Source of the DNA: JASJAR01 sp038530285
GTDB lineage: Bacteria > Pseudomonadota > Alphaproteobacteria > Rhodobacterales > Rhodobacteraceae
DNA: 64,000 nucleotides
Direction: 5' to 3'
Assembly (NCBI GenBank): GCA_038530285.1
Contig: JBCBCY010000009.1
Coordinates: 1 to 64,000 of the forward strand
A program made the position numbers and the translations under genes. Numbering within the stretch: position 1 is the first letter of the stretch; each line of letters begins with the position of its first letter. Positions 33,886 through 40,719 of this stretch are shown here, one piece after another. Below the pieces are notes generated by a model, which was not told the origin of the DNA, searched no databases, and was given only the letters and a program-made list of their open reading frames with translations.

Positions 33886-33900
33886 TGAAGGCAGGTTTAA
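33886..33900. promoter_or_regulatory. CtrA-like box upstream of motB
   Basis: TGAA-GGCAGGT-TTAA matches TTAA-N7-TTAA at 7 of 8 positions. It lies in the motB/sugar-transferase gap, 43 bp before the motB start. Confidence 0.45.
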
Positions 33901-33949
33901 CGACAAAGGGCCGCGACTGACGCGACCCTTCAGACTTATCAGTCAGACC

Positions 33950-34639
33950 TTAGTAGCCTGTGCAGGAGACCACCGCGCCGACGGTCCGCTTCAGGATCCG
34001 GACGTCGTTCTTAAACGACAAGGTACGCTCATATTCATCATCAAGCACAGCGCGGTAGGCAAAAGCGCTGTCGTTCCGGTCTGAGACTTGCCACAGGCCG
34101 GTGATGCCTGGACGCACGCGGTAGTAGCCAAGACCCGGATACATGGACTTCTGGTTCTCCATGAAGGGTCGCGGACCAACCAACGACATGTCGCCAGCGA
34201 CAACGTTGAACAATTGTGGCAGTTCGTCCATCGACGTCACGCGCAGGATATGGCCCACGGTCGTGATCCGGGGGTCATGCTTGAGCTTCTGCGTTGCGTC
34301 CCATTCCGCTTTCGCTTCGGGGTTCTCGCGCAGGTATTCCTCAAGGCGCTCATCCGCATTTGGCACCATCGTGCGCAGCTTCACGATCCGGAAGATGCGA
34401 CCGTCCCGGCCCACACGGCGTTGCGTGTAAAACGGCGAACGACCGTCAGAGGCTGCAGCCAGCGCAAGGATCGCGACGACAGGCAGCCACACGACTGCCG
34501 ACACCAACGTCAACGTCAGGTCGAGCGCGCGCTTCATCCCGTTTCGATACGGCTGAGCGGCAACGCGATCCGAAGTGTCTTGGTGGTGTCGAACCGGCGC
34601 AGAAGCGGCGTCCGAGATATCGGTTACTTGAAGCGTCAT
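33950..34639 (-). CDS. ExoY-type sugar transferase (undecaprenyl-phosphate sugar-1-P transferase)
   Basis: Membrane enzyme that starts assembly of an exopolysaccharide repeat by moving a sugar-1-phosphate to undecaprenyl phosphate. The 229-residue protein has an N-terminal extension of about 35 residues, one membrane segment (about 42-62) and the bacterial sugar-transferase motifs RVGRDGRIFRIVKLRTMV, MDELPQLFNVVAGDMSLVGP and RPGITGLWQVS. ATG 34639 lacks a clear ribosome-binding site and is preceded directly by TATATA; ATG 34537 would remove the extension. No other polysaccharide gene is in the window. Transcribed in the same direction as motB, 106 bp upstream of it. Confidence 0.87.
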   Translation of the reverse strand: MTLQVTDISDAASAPVRHHQDTSDRVAAQPYRNGMKRALDLTLTLVSAVVWLPVVAILALAAASDGRSPFYTQRRVGRDGRIFRIVKLRTMVPNADERLEEYLRENPEAKAEWDATQKLKHDPRITTVGHILRVTSMDELPQLFNVVAGDMSLVGPRPFMENQKSMYPGLGYYRVRPGITGLWQVSDRNDSAFAYRAVLDDEYERTLSFKNDVRILKRTVGAVVSCTGY

Positions 34640-35169
34640 TTATATACACACAGGGCGTTAACCTCGCCCGGCCCCCTCACTAGAACAAGCAGCAACGGCG
34701 TCTTACGAGATGCACTTAACCCCGGAGAAACGGTTTGGGCAACCTTCATCGCCGGGCGGCCACATTGCTGCCTTATTCAAATTTGGCATGTTTTTGCACG
34801 CTCAAGGTTTCTGAGAATACCTATCAAATATATGTTTTTATTTAATAAAAACATGTTCGCACCCGGCGAATGGTTCGGGTTTCGGCACACTGGTTTCGGG
34901 GATTGTCACGAGATGAACAAGTTAAGAGATGCGTGCATTGTGGCATTTCCGCCAACCGATTTGGCTCCCCAGACGTCTTTTTGAGCGTTTGGCGAACAAT
35001 CACATCCAAATTCGCGAATCACTCGACTGCCGAAACTTAGGAATTCGTCAATGTTTCTTGACAGAATTCTAACATGTCAGCCGCTCTTCGCTTTGATGCA
35101 GCTGCAGCATTTGGGCAAAATCTTGATGCTGGCTGCTCCTGCTCGGCGCCTCATGGGCAGATTGTACCG
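34640..35169. other. 530-bp intergenic region, AT-richer than surroundings
   Basis: This gap lies upstream of the sugar transferase and downstream of arfB. I see no convincing coding sequence; short frames here lack ribosome-binding sites and coding character. It contains the AT-rich 23-bp inverted repeat at 34832-34854, a TGACA-N11-TGTCA inverted repeat near 35059-35079, and TATATA directly before the transferase start. The lower GC content relative to neighbours suggests regulatory or horizontally acquired DNA. Confidence 0.5.
34832..34854. repeat. Perfect AT-rich inverted repeat (10-3-10)
   Basis: ATGTTTTTAT, loop TTA, ATAAAAACAT. It is a perfect 10-bp inverted repeat in an otherwise GC-rich genome, about 190 bp upstream of the sugar transferase start. 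It could be an operator for a dimeric regulator or a bidirectional terminator; it has T and A runs but no GC stem, which favours an operator. Confidence 0.6.
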
Positions 35170-35598
35170 CTATTCATCGTCCGGATGCACCTGCCCACGA
35201 CCGGCCTTTACCGCGCTGCGCACCTTTTTGGCGGTCAGGCGCTTGCGTTTCTGAGCCGCTGAGACGCGTGTGGCGATCCTGCGCTTGGGCGCTGTCAGGG
35301 CCGAGGTGATCAAGGCTGTCAGCCGATCGCGGGCAATCTCGCGGTTGCGCGCTTGGCTTCTGGTCTCGCTGACTTGCAGCACGATCGCGCCTTCGGCTGT
35401 CCAACGTCGCCCGGCCAGGCGCTTCAATCGGCGTTTGACCGCATCGCTCAACGCAGGCGAGCGCATGGCCTCAAACCGCAACTCTACCGCACTTGCCACC
35501 TTGTTGACGTTCTGCCCCCCGGGTCCCGAGGCGCGCACGAACTGTTCGGTCAATTCCCAGTCTTCGATGACGATATCGGTGGTGATGCGTAAGGCCAT
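35170..35598 (-). CDS. arfB: ArfB, alternative ribosome-rescue peptidyl-tRNA hydrolase
   Basis: Release-factor-like protein that frees stalled ribosomes on non-stop mRNA. The 142-residue protein has the catalytic GGQ motif (SGPGGQNVNKVASAV, Gly27-Gln29), the catalytic domain, and a Lys/Arg-rich C-terminal tail (RVSAAQKRKRLTAKKVR) that enters the empty mRNA channel. This layout distinguishes ArfB/YaeJ from RF1/RF2. The start lacks a good Shine-Dalgarno. A terminator hairpin and structured leader lie just upstream (35632-35826), so attenuation is possible. Confidence 0.94.
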   Translation of the reverse strand: MALRITTDIVIEDWELTEQFVRASGPGGQNVNKVASAVELRFEAMRSPALSDAVKRRLKRLAGRRWTAEGAIVLQVSETRSQARNREIARDRLTALITSALTAPKRRIATRVSAAQKRKRLTAKKVRSAVKAGRGQVHPDDE

Positions 35599-35631
35599 GG
35601 CACGGGTTTAATCTGCAGGGTGGAAAACGAA

Positions 35632-35658
35632 CAGGGCCGCCCTTGAAAGGCGGCCCTG
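35632..35658 (-). terminator. Intrinsic-type terminator or attenuator upstream of arfB
   Basis: A perfect 10-bp GC-rich stem (CAGGGCCGCC / GGCGGCCCTG) with a 7-nt loop. On the minus strand it is followed by TTCGTTTT, a fair U-tract, so it should terminate minus-strand transcripts 33 nt before the arfB start. Confidence 0.75.
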
Positions 35659-35740
35659 CGAGTATCTCGGAGATGGGCCAGTTAGGATCGGCATGAAGCC
35701 GTCTGCCCAATCGGAAGCGTTTCCGCCTCAGGGTTTGCCC

Positions 35741-35797
35741 TCAGGCGATGATCCCTCCGACTGTCCCGACACCTCTCTCCAATATCACTCTCGACAC
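35741..35797 (-). CDS. 18-codon mini-ORF with exceptionally strong ribosome-binding site
   Basis: A GTG start (35795-35797) follows GAAAGGAGGTGGTCC, which is complementary to nearly the whole 3' tail of 16S rRNA (one G:U). The frame encodes MSRVILERGVGTVGGIIA and stops with TGA inside the arm of a hairpin. Such a strong site on so short a frame suggests a leader peptide or a ribosome-capture element rather than a conventional protein. Coding status is unproven. Confidence 0.4.
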   Translation of the reverse strand: MSRVILERGVGTVGGIIA

Positions 35798-35868
35798 TGG
35801 ACCACCTCCTTTCGTTTGTTGAACCTACAAAGCGAAGTTGGCACAGATGTTGTGTTTGTCAAAACTTT

Positions 35869-36492
35869 TTATGCAACCGGTGCCATCATTCGCCCGGTAA
35901 TCAGCCGGAATGGCGCCAGAGCGATCAAAGCGAGGGCAAGTTTCACACCCCAATCGGCCACCGCCAGCGACACCCAAAGGGGCGCAACAGGGCCAGCACC
36001 CAAGAGCGGGATCGCTTCATTGGCCCAGGACACATCGTTGCCCGGCTCGATAAAGGTCATCGTGGCGGAAAACGCGATGGTAAAGAACACGGCCGTATCC
36101 ACCGCCGACCCAATCAGCGTCGACACCAGCGGTGCGCGCCACCAGGTGCCGCCCCGCAGCCGGTTGAACACCGCGATATCGAGGCTCTGCGCCAGCAAAA
36201 ACGCCAGACCCGAGCCCAATGCGATCCGCAAGGTCACCAGCGGGCCAAACTCACCGATGATCTGCGTCCCGATCAGCGAGCAGATCACGCCCACCACAAA
36301 GCCCGCGGCCACCACGCGCTGGGCCGCCCCGCGCCCGTAAACGCGGTTCATCACATCCGTGACAAGAAACGCCAGCGGATAGGTGAATGCCCCCCAGGTC
36401 AGAAACCAGGGCTCGATCACGAATTGCACAAGAATGTTCGAGGCCACAACGATGGCGGCCATGGCGAAGATGCCAGGAAGATAGCGGGTCAT
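35869..36492 (-). CDS. Queuosine precursor transporter (YhhQ/VUT family)
   Basis: Polytopic inner-membrane protein expected to import queuosine precursors such as preQ0 or preQ1. The 207-residue protein has about six hydrophobic helices and the family features AFTYPLAFLVTDVMNRVYG and RIALGSGLAFLLAQSLDIAV. Length is typical. It lies upstream, on the same strand, of the arfB leader region, about 270 bp from arfB. Confidence 0.87.
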   Translation of the reverse strand: MTRYLPGIFAMAAIVVASNILVQFVIEPWFLTWGAFTYPLAFLVTDVMNRVYGRGAAQRVVAAGFVVGVICSLIGTQIIGEFGPLVTLRIALGSGLAFLLAQSLDIAVFNRLRGGTWWRAPLVSTLIGSAVDTAVFFTIAFSATMTFIEPGNDVSWANEAIPLLGAGPVAPLWVSLAVADWGVKLALALIALAPFRLITGRMMAPVA

Positions 36493-36561
36493 GAGGTATG
36501 TTCCGTTTTTTACAAGGTGGCGGAGACTTGGCGTCGAGCCCGGGCAATTACGCCCCGCCGC

Positions 36562-37407
36562 CTAGTCGGTCAAGCGGATTTCCACGATCTCGGTCGGGAC
36601 CCCGGGCGCGGCGTTGTTGTCCGACACCATGGTGGCGCGCAATCCATCCTCCGCCACCCAGACCGATATCCCTTCGAGATTGCCAAAGTCATTGGCGCCA
36701 GGGGCCCACAAAAGCTCAAGCGCGCCCGTCGCCAGATCAAACCGTTGCACCCGCGACTGCCACCAGGTCGCAAAGACCAATTTGCGTTCCAAAAGATAAA
36801 GCATTCCGTCGGGCCCGAAATCCGCGCCGACCAGTGAAAAACCCTCCGACGCCGGAATATGCCCAGCGACCACCCAGCCGATTGGATCCAGCCGGTACAT
36901 CGCAAACCCCGCCGCCCCGACTGCCACTTCAGGCAGTGTATAAATCGTCCCGGACGCGTCGACGGCCACAGCTTCCAGCTGGCGGTTCTCAGCATAGGTC
37001 GCGAAGTCCGGATCGTCCTTGATCCATTCGCCTGCCGCGGTGGTGCTTTGGTAGCGCGCAACCCGGGACCAGCGTTCAAAGGACACATAAATCGTACCGT
37101 CGGGCAGCAGGGCGATCCCTTCGGCGTCCGACCAATCGCCCACGCGCCGCGCGCGTACAGGAAATCCGTTCTGTCCAATGATCGGGCGCACGCGGGTCAC
37201 CTCGCCGCCTGTCAGCACGCCATCGGCGCGCGACAGATGCCCTTCCAGAAACCAGCCCGCATCACTGACCGCGACAAAGCCTGCCCCGTCCGGGGTCACC
37301 TCAATCCCCGACACGCCCACCACATGGGGCGCTGAGATATCAATCCGCACCGGCTCGGCCCCCGCAGCGCCGGCCGCAAGGATCAGCGCGACAAGATTTG
37401 CGCGCAT
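36562..37407 (-). CDS. Secreted esterase-like/phytase-like beta-propeller protein
   Basis: About 281 residues, with a signal peptide (MRANLVALILAAGAAGA) and a repeated beta-propeller-like sequence containing SGIEVTPDGAGFVAVSDAG, SDAEGIALLPDGTIYVSFE and NLEGISVWVAEDGLRATMVS. This matches the family annotated as esterase-like activity of phytase. Substrate is not known. The frame is open to 37503, but ATG 37407 starts the signal peptide and overlaps the mepA end by 25 bp, so the two are probably co-transcribed. Confidence 0.82.
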   Translation of the reverse strand: MRANLVALILAAGAAGAEPVRIDISAPHVVGVSGIEVTPDGAGFVAVSDAGWFLEGHLSRADGVLTGGEVTRVRPIIGQNGFPVRARRVGDWSDAEGIALLPDGTIYVSFERWSRVARYQSTTAAGEWIKDDPDFATYAENRQLEAVAVDASGTIYTLPEVAVGAAGFAMYRLDPIGWVVAGHIPASEGFSLVGADFGPDGMLYLLERKLVFATWWQSRVQRFDLATGALELLWAPGANDFGNLEGISVWVAEDGLRATMVSDNNAAPGVPTEIVEIRLTD

Positions 37408-38261
37408 TGCTGGGGCAGGTCGGCCATGGTCAGCTCGCGGCGTGGCCGGGGGGGCGGCGCATTGGGGTCCGGCGGCGGCGGGTTGAGGATATTGTTCACC
37501 CACTCTTGCGCATCCGCACAGCCATCACCCGGCGGCGGCGGGGCCTGGTTTTCGCAGGCCGCCGCCCCGCGCGGGCACGACAGGCGCACATGGAAATGAT
37601 AATGATGCCCCCACCAGGGGCGAATTTTTCTGAGCCACGACCGGTCGCCGCGGGCATCTTTACACATCTGCACTTTCGCGCCCGGGAAGACAAAAATGCG
37701 CGCCACCGCCGGATCGCTGGCGGCGGCTTTCAAAATGTTATGATGTGCGCGGGTCCAGTCGCTGTTCACATATGCCCCGTTCGCCCGGCGCATGGAAATC
37801 GACGAAAGTTGTTCGCGCGCCCGGCGCGACAGGGTCAGCCGATCCGCCGGCCGCATCCAGATGTCCACATCCAGCCCCAGCTGGTGGGACCTATGCCCCG
37901 TCAGCATGGGCCCGCCCCGGGGCTGGCTGATGTCGCCAATGTAAAGCCCGTCCCATCCCGGTTGGCTGGCGGCAACTTTAGACAAACGCGCGATGAACTC
38001 TATCGTGTCGGGATGGCCCCAATTGCGGTTCCGGCTCAGCCGCATCGCCTGCCAGGTCGGCCCTGTTTCGGGCAAGGCCTCGGCCCCTGCCACGCAGCCC
38101 TTGGCGTAGCTGCCAAAGGCGGCGGGTTTGTGCGGCGAGCCACTGCGCTCGGCCCCGAAAATCTGTTTTGCAGGGGTTTGTGCTGCGACAGGACCTGTCA
38201 CCAAAAGGGCGAGCGCAATGGAAAGGGCGGCTGTCAGGCGGGCTTTGGCGCGTCGGACCAT
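37383..38261 (-). CDS. mepA: MepA, penicillin-insensitive murein endopeptidase
   Basis: Periplasmic LAS-type metallopeptidase that cleaves D-Ala-mDAP cross-links in peptidoglycan. The 292-residue protein has a signal peptide (ending GPVAAQ), a zinc site in GHRSHQLGLDVDIWMR (HxxxxxxD) and a second in WWGHHYHFHVRLSC, and a Pro-rich C-terminus. Its start overlaps the upstream transporter gene by 28 bp. Confidence 0.93.
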   Translation of the reverse strand: MVRRAKARLTAALSIALALLVTGPVAAQTPAKQIFGAERSGSPHKPAAFGSYAKGCVAGAEALPETGPTWQAMRLSRNRNWGHPDTIEFIARLSKVAASQPGWDGLYIGDISQPRGGPMLTGHRSHQLGLDVDIWMRPADRLTLSRRAREQLSSISMRRANGAYVNSDWTRAHHNILKAAASDPAVARIFVFPGAKVQMCKDARGDRSWLRKIRPWWGHHYHFHVRLSCPRGAAACENQAPPPPGDGCADAQEWVNNILNPPPPDPNAPPPRPRRELTMADLPQQCAQILSR

Positions 38262-39628
38262 GGCGTTGCTCGGTCTCCGTCAGGGTTGACCCACACTAGC
38301 AGGATCAGCGCCAATAGGAACAGCCCGATCAGCGGCATCAGACCCAGACGCGCGCTTTCGAAATACATCGTCGACGCGCCGATCAGCCAGGGTGCCAGAA
38401 ACGCCGTCGCCTTGCCCGAAAACGCAAACAGCCCAAAGGCCTCGGTGGGCCGGTCGGGGTTGGCATGGCGTACCATCATCGTGCGCGACGCGCCCTGCAT
38501 CGCACCACCGACGCCGCCGATGACAGCGCCAATCACGTAGAAGATGATGTCCGGCAGGCCGGAGCCTTCGGCGAAAGGCAGCCCGAAGATCGCATTGCGA
38601 TCCATGCCCACGATCACGACCGCCACCAGCGCCAGGATCACAGCACCCCAGACGATCACCGGTTTGGGTCCAAACCGCCCGTCAAGCTTGCCGCCCACAA
38701 AGGTGCAAATCGCCGCCGTGATCGCGCCGACAATCCCGAAGACGCCAATTTGCGTGATCGACCAGCCCAAAACCAGTGCCGCATAAACGCCGCCAAACGC
38801 ATAAAGCCCGTTCAGCGCATCACGGTACAGCATCGACGAGCCCAGGTAGGCCGCAAGGCTTTGGCGGTGCCGCAGGCTTTTCAATGTCCGGTAAAGATCG
38901 CCAAGCGCGGTCGAAAATCCACCCGGGCGCGGTGCGGTCCGGGGCTCTTTCACCCATAGGAAAAACGGGATCATGAAGACCGCGAACCAAACGGCAGTCA
39001 GCGGCCCGACCAGGCGTGTGCCCTCACGCTCGGCGCCGTCCAGACCAAAGGCAGGCGGATTGCCCAGCAAGGTCAGACCATCGGCGTTTTCCGCAAACAC
39101 CAGCAGCATCACAAACAGCGACAAGACCCCGCCCACATAGCCCACCGCATAGCCCGTGCCCGACAATTCGCCGATATCGTCGGTCTCGCCCAGTGACGGC
39201 AACAGCGCATTGGTGAAGATGTTGGCGTATTCGACCCCGATCATCACGATGCCGAAAAAGATCAGCGAACCCCAGATGAACGACCCGTCCGGCACCATCC
39301 ACCAAAGCCCGGCAGCCCCCACCACATAGAACATTGAAAACAACGCGATCCAGGGCATCCGGCGGCCCGTGCCATCGGCAAAAGCGCCAAGGATCGGCGC
39401 GGTGAAGGCGATCAAAAGCCCGATGATCGTTAGCGCGTCGGACCATTTGGTCTGCGCAGCGGCGCGGGCGGCGTCGTCGTCCAACCCCTGACCCATGAAA
39501 TACTGTGCGGCGATCGCGGCAAAATAGGGTCCGAAAATAAAGGTCAGAAGCAACGTGTAAAAGGGTTGGCTTGCCCAGTCATAGGCATACCAGCCCCAAA
39601 CGCGTTTTGTGTGTTCCGACGATGCCAC
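38234..39628 (-). CDS. MFS transporter, UMF1/Atg22-like family
   Basis: A 464-residue inner-membrane transporter with about twelve hydrophobic segments. The N-terminus (KRVWGWYAYDWASQPFYTLL) and the segment TAPILGAFADGTGRRMPWIA are typical of UMF1/Atg22-like proteins, some of which resemble amino-acid effluxers. Substrate cannot be told. It is the first gene of a likely transporter-mepA-esterase unit. Confidence 0.85.
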   Translation of the reverse strand: MASSEHTKRVWGWYAYDWASQPFYTLLLTFIFGPYFAAIAAQYFMGQGLDDDAARAAAQTKWSDALTIIGLLIAFTAPILGAFADGTGRRMPWIALFSMFYVVGAAGLWWMVPDGSFIWGSLIFFGIVMIGVEYANIFTNALLPSLGETDDIGELSGTGYAVGYVGGVLSLFVMLLVFAENADGLTLLGNPPAFGLDGAEREGTRLVGPLTAVWFAVFMIPFFLWVKEPRTAPRPGGFSTALGDLYRTLKSLRHRQSLAAYLGSSMLYRDALNGLYAFGGVYAALVLGWSITQIGVFGIVGAITAAICTFVGGKLDGRFGPKPVIVWGAVILALVAVVIVGMDRNAIFGLPFAEGSGLPDIIFYVIGAVIGGVGGAMQGASRTMMVRHANPDRPTEAFGLFAFSGKATAFLAPWLIGASTMYFESARLGLMPLIGLFLLALILLVWVNPDGDRATPWSDAPKPA

Positions 39629-39660
39629 GGCACTTCCCCTCGGGCGTACTTAAGACAGCG

Positions 39661-40245
39661 TCAGACCGCGCTGTCTATGGCCAGAACTGAGATTGGTGGC
39701 CAAGGCCGCTTGGCTTCCGCGTCAATCCAGGCATGAACCCAATCGGGCAGGGGCGGCGATGGCGCGTCATGGCCCAACTCCGCCGCGATTTCGGCAGGCG
39801 GCACCGTGCCGTTCTTCGTCACGACCGCGGTGCGCAAAAGCGCCTGGTTTGCCGCCGTCTCGCCCATCCACATCGACACGTCGAGATAGATGAATTTCGC
39901 ATCCCAGCCCAGCGCCCGGGTTTCGATCCGGTAGCGGGCCATCACCGGGATACGCCTGCGGTACCGCACCGAAACACCCGCAATCGCGAGCGCCCCACTG
40001 CGGCGTTTGAGGGCCCCAAGAAGCCCGATTTCGCGCGCCAGACCCCAGCGGCCCAGCTCGCCCAGGGTCAAAATTCGCCCGTTGTTGAGCTCCCCATACA
40101 TATCGGTGTCCCACGGCCATGCGCGGTGGTCGGTCGCGGCGGTCGTCAGGATCGATTTGGCGGGATCACGTTTGGCGCGAAGAACGGCCAGAGCGGCCCG
40201 AATATAGGGATACATGCGCCGAAAGAAGCCACGCGCACCCTGCAT
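39661..40245 (-). CDS. Thioesterase (hotdog-fold, acyl-CoA thioesterase-like)
   Basis: A 194-residue, cytoplasmic-looking protein of the hotdog thioesterase superfamily. The region WPWDTDMYGELNNGRILTLG has the Asp and Asn positions typical of 4-HBT/THEM6-like enzymes, and VSVRYRRRIPVMARYRIETR is the usual beta-strand part. It would hydrolyse an acyl-CoA of unknown chain. It lies upstream of the transporter gene on the same strand with a 32-bp gap. Confidence 0.75.
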   Translation of the reverse strand: MQGARGFFRRMYPYIRAALAVLRAKRDPAKSILTTAATDHRAWPWDTDMYGELNNGRILTLGELGRWGLAREIGLLGALKRRSGALAIAGVSVRYRRRIPVMARYRIETRALGWDAKFIYLDVSMWMGETAANQALLRTAVVTKNGTVPPAEIAAELGHDAPSPPLPDWVHAWIDAEAKRPWPPISVLAIDSAV

Positions 40246-40327
40246 TGGTCAAGTCAGACGCGGCGGAAACTTGTCCTTAAGCCCCGCGCATCATAGGTAC
40301 CGGGGAAACCAAGCTGTAAGGGCGCCC

Positions 40328-40624
40328 ATGCTTATTTCGATCCTGCAAATCCTCCAGCTGCTGCTGGACGTCGCGTTCTTCATCATGATCGTGCACATCA
40401 TCTTGTCGTGGTTGATCAGCTTTCAGGTGCTGAACCTGCGTCAGCCCCTGGTCGCAGGGATATGGGATGGGTTGAACCGCCTGCTAGAACCGGTCTACGC
40501 CCCGGTGCGCCGCATGTTGCCGAACACCGGCATGCTTGATCTGGCGCCATTGGTTGTTTTTTTGGGGATCATCATCTCGCGCGACATTCTCCTGCAAAAC
40601 TTGATCCGCAGCCTCGCGTTCTGA
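40328..40624 (+). CDS. YggT-family membrane protein
   Basis: A 98-residue protein with two hydrophobic segments (LQLLLDVAFFIMIVHIILSW and LAPLVVFLGIIISRDILLQN) and the YggT-type loop with GLNRLLEPVYAPVRRMLPNT. YggT proteins have been linked to membrane and cell-division-related functions but lack a firm role. The frame is open to 40214, overlapping the thioesterase gene; ATG 40328 starts the conserved region. It converges on the hybrid kinase. Confidence 0.87.
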   Translation: MLISILQILQLLLDVAFFIMIVHIILSWLISFQVLNLRQPLVAGIWDGLNRLLEPVYAPVRRMLPNTGMLDLAPLVVFLGIIISRDILLQNLIRSLAF

Positions 40625-40628
40625 TCTG

Positions 40629-40709
40629 CCAAACCTGATGAAAACCCGCGCCTTGCGCGCGTGTTCTTCGCCTTGGCGAGTGCCATTCAGCCCCAAGCCT
40701 CAGGTTTGG
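40629..40709. repeat. Long-range inverted repeat at convergent gene ends
   Basis: CCAAACCTGA (40629-40638) and TCAGGTTTGG (40700-40709) are perfect complements separated by 61 nt that contain smaller GC stems. Located between the yggT stop and the kinase stop, it probably marks a bidirectional transcript end. Confidence 0.45.
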
Positions 40710-40719
40710 CGCGCCATGA

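Larger units (their letters stand above)
35632..35826 (-). ncRNA. Candidate structured small RNA or arfB leader
   Basis: On the minus strand a TTGACA (35856-35861) precedes a roughly 195-nt stretch containing a near-perfect anti-16S Shine-Dalgarno (35799-35813), an 18-codon mini-ORF (35741-35797), a hairpin at 35725-35746 overlapping the stop codon (9-bp arms with one mismatch), a hairpin at 35712-35725, a small hairpin at 35689-35701 and the terminator at 35632-35658. The -10 element is not clear, so the 5' end is estimated. No Rfam family was recognised by eye. It could be a free-standing sRNA or a regulatory leader for arfB. Confidence 0.5.

Noticed and set aside
37398..38540. Plus-strand open frame of 380 codons opposite mepA and the transporter
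   Set aside because: Shadow of GC-rich coding genes on the minus strand; composition and lack of a start signal are not gene-like.
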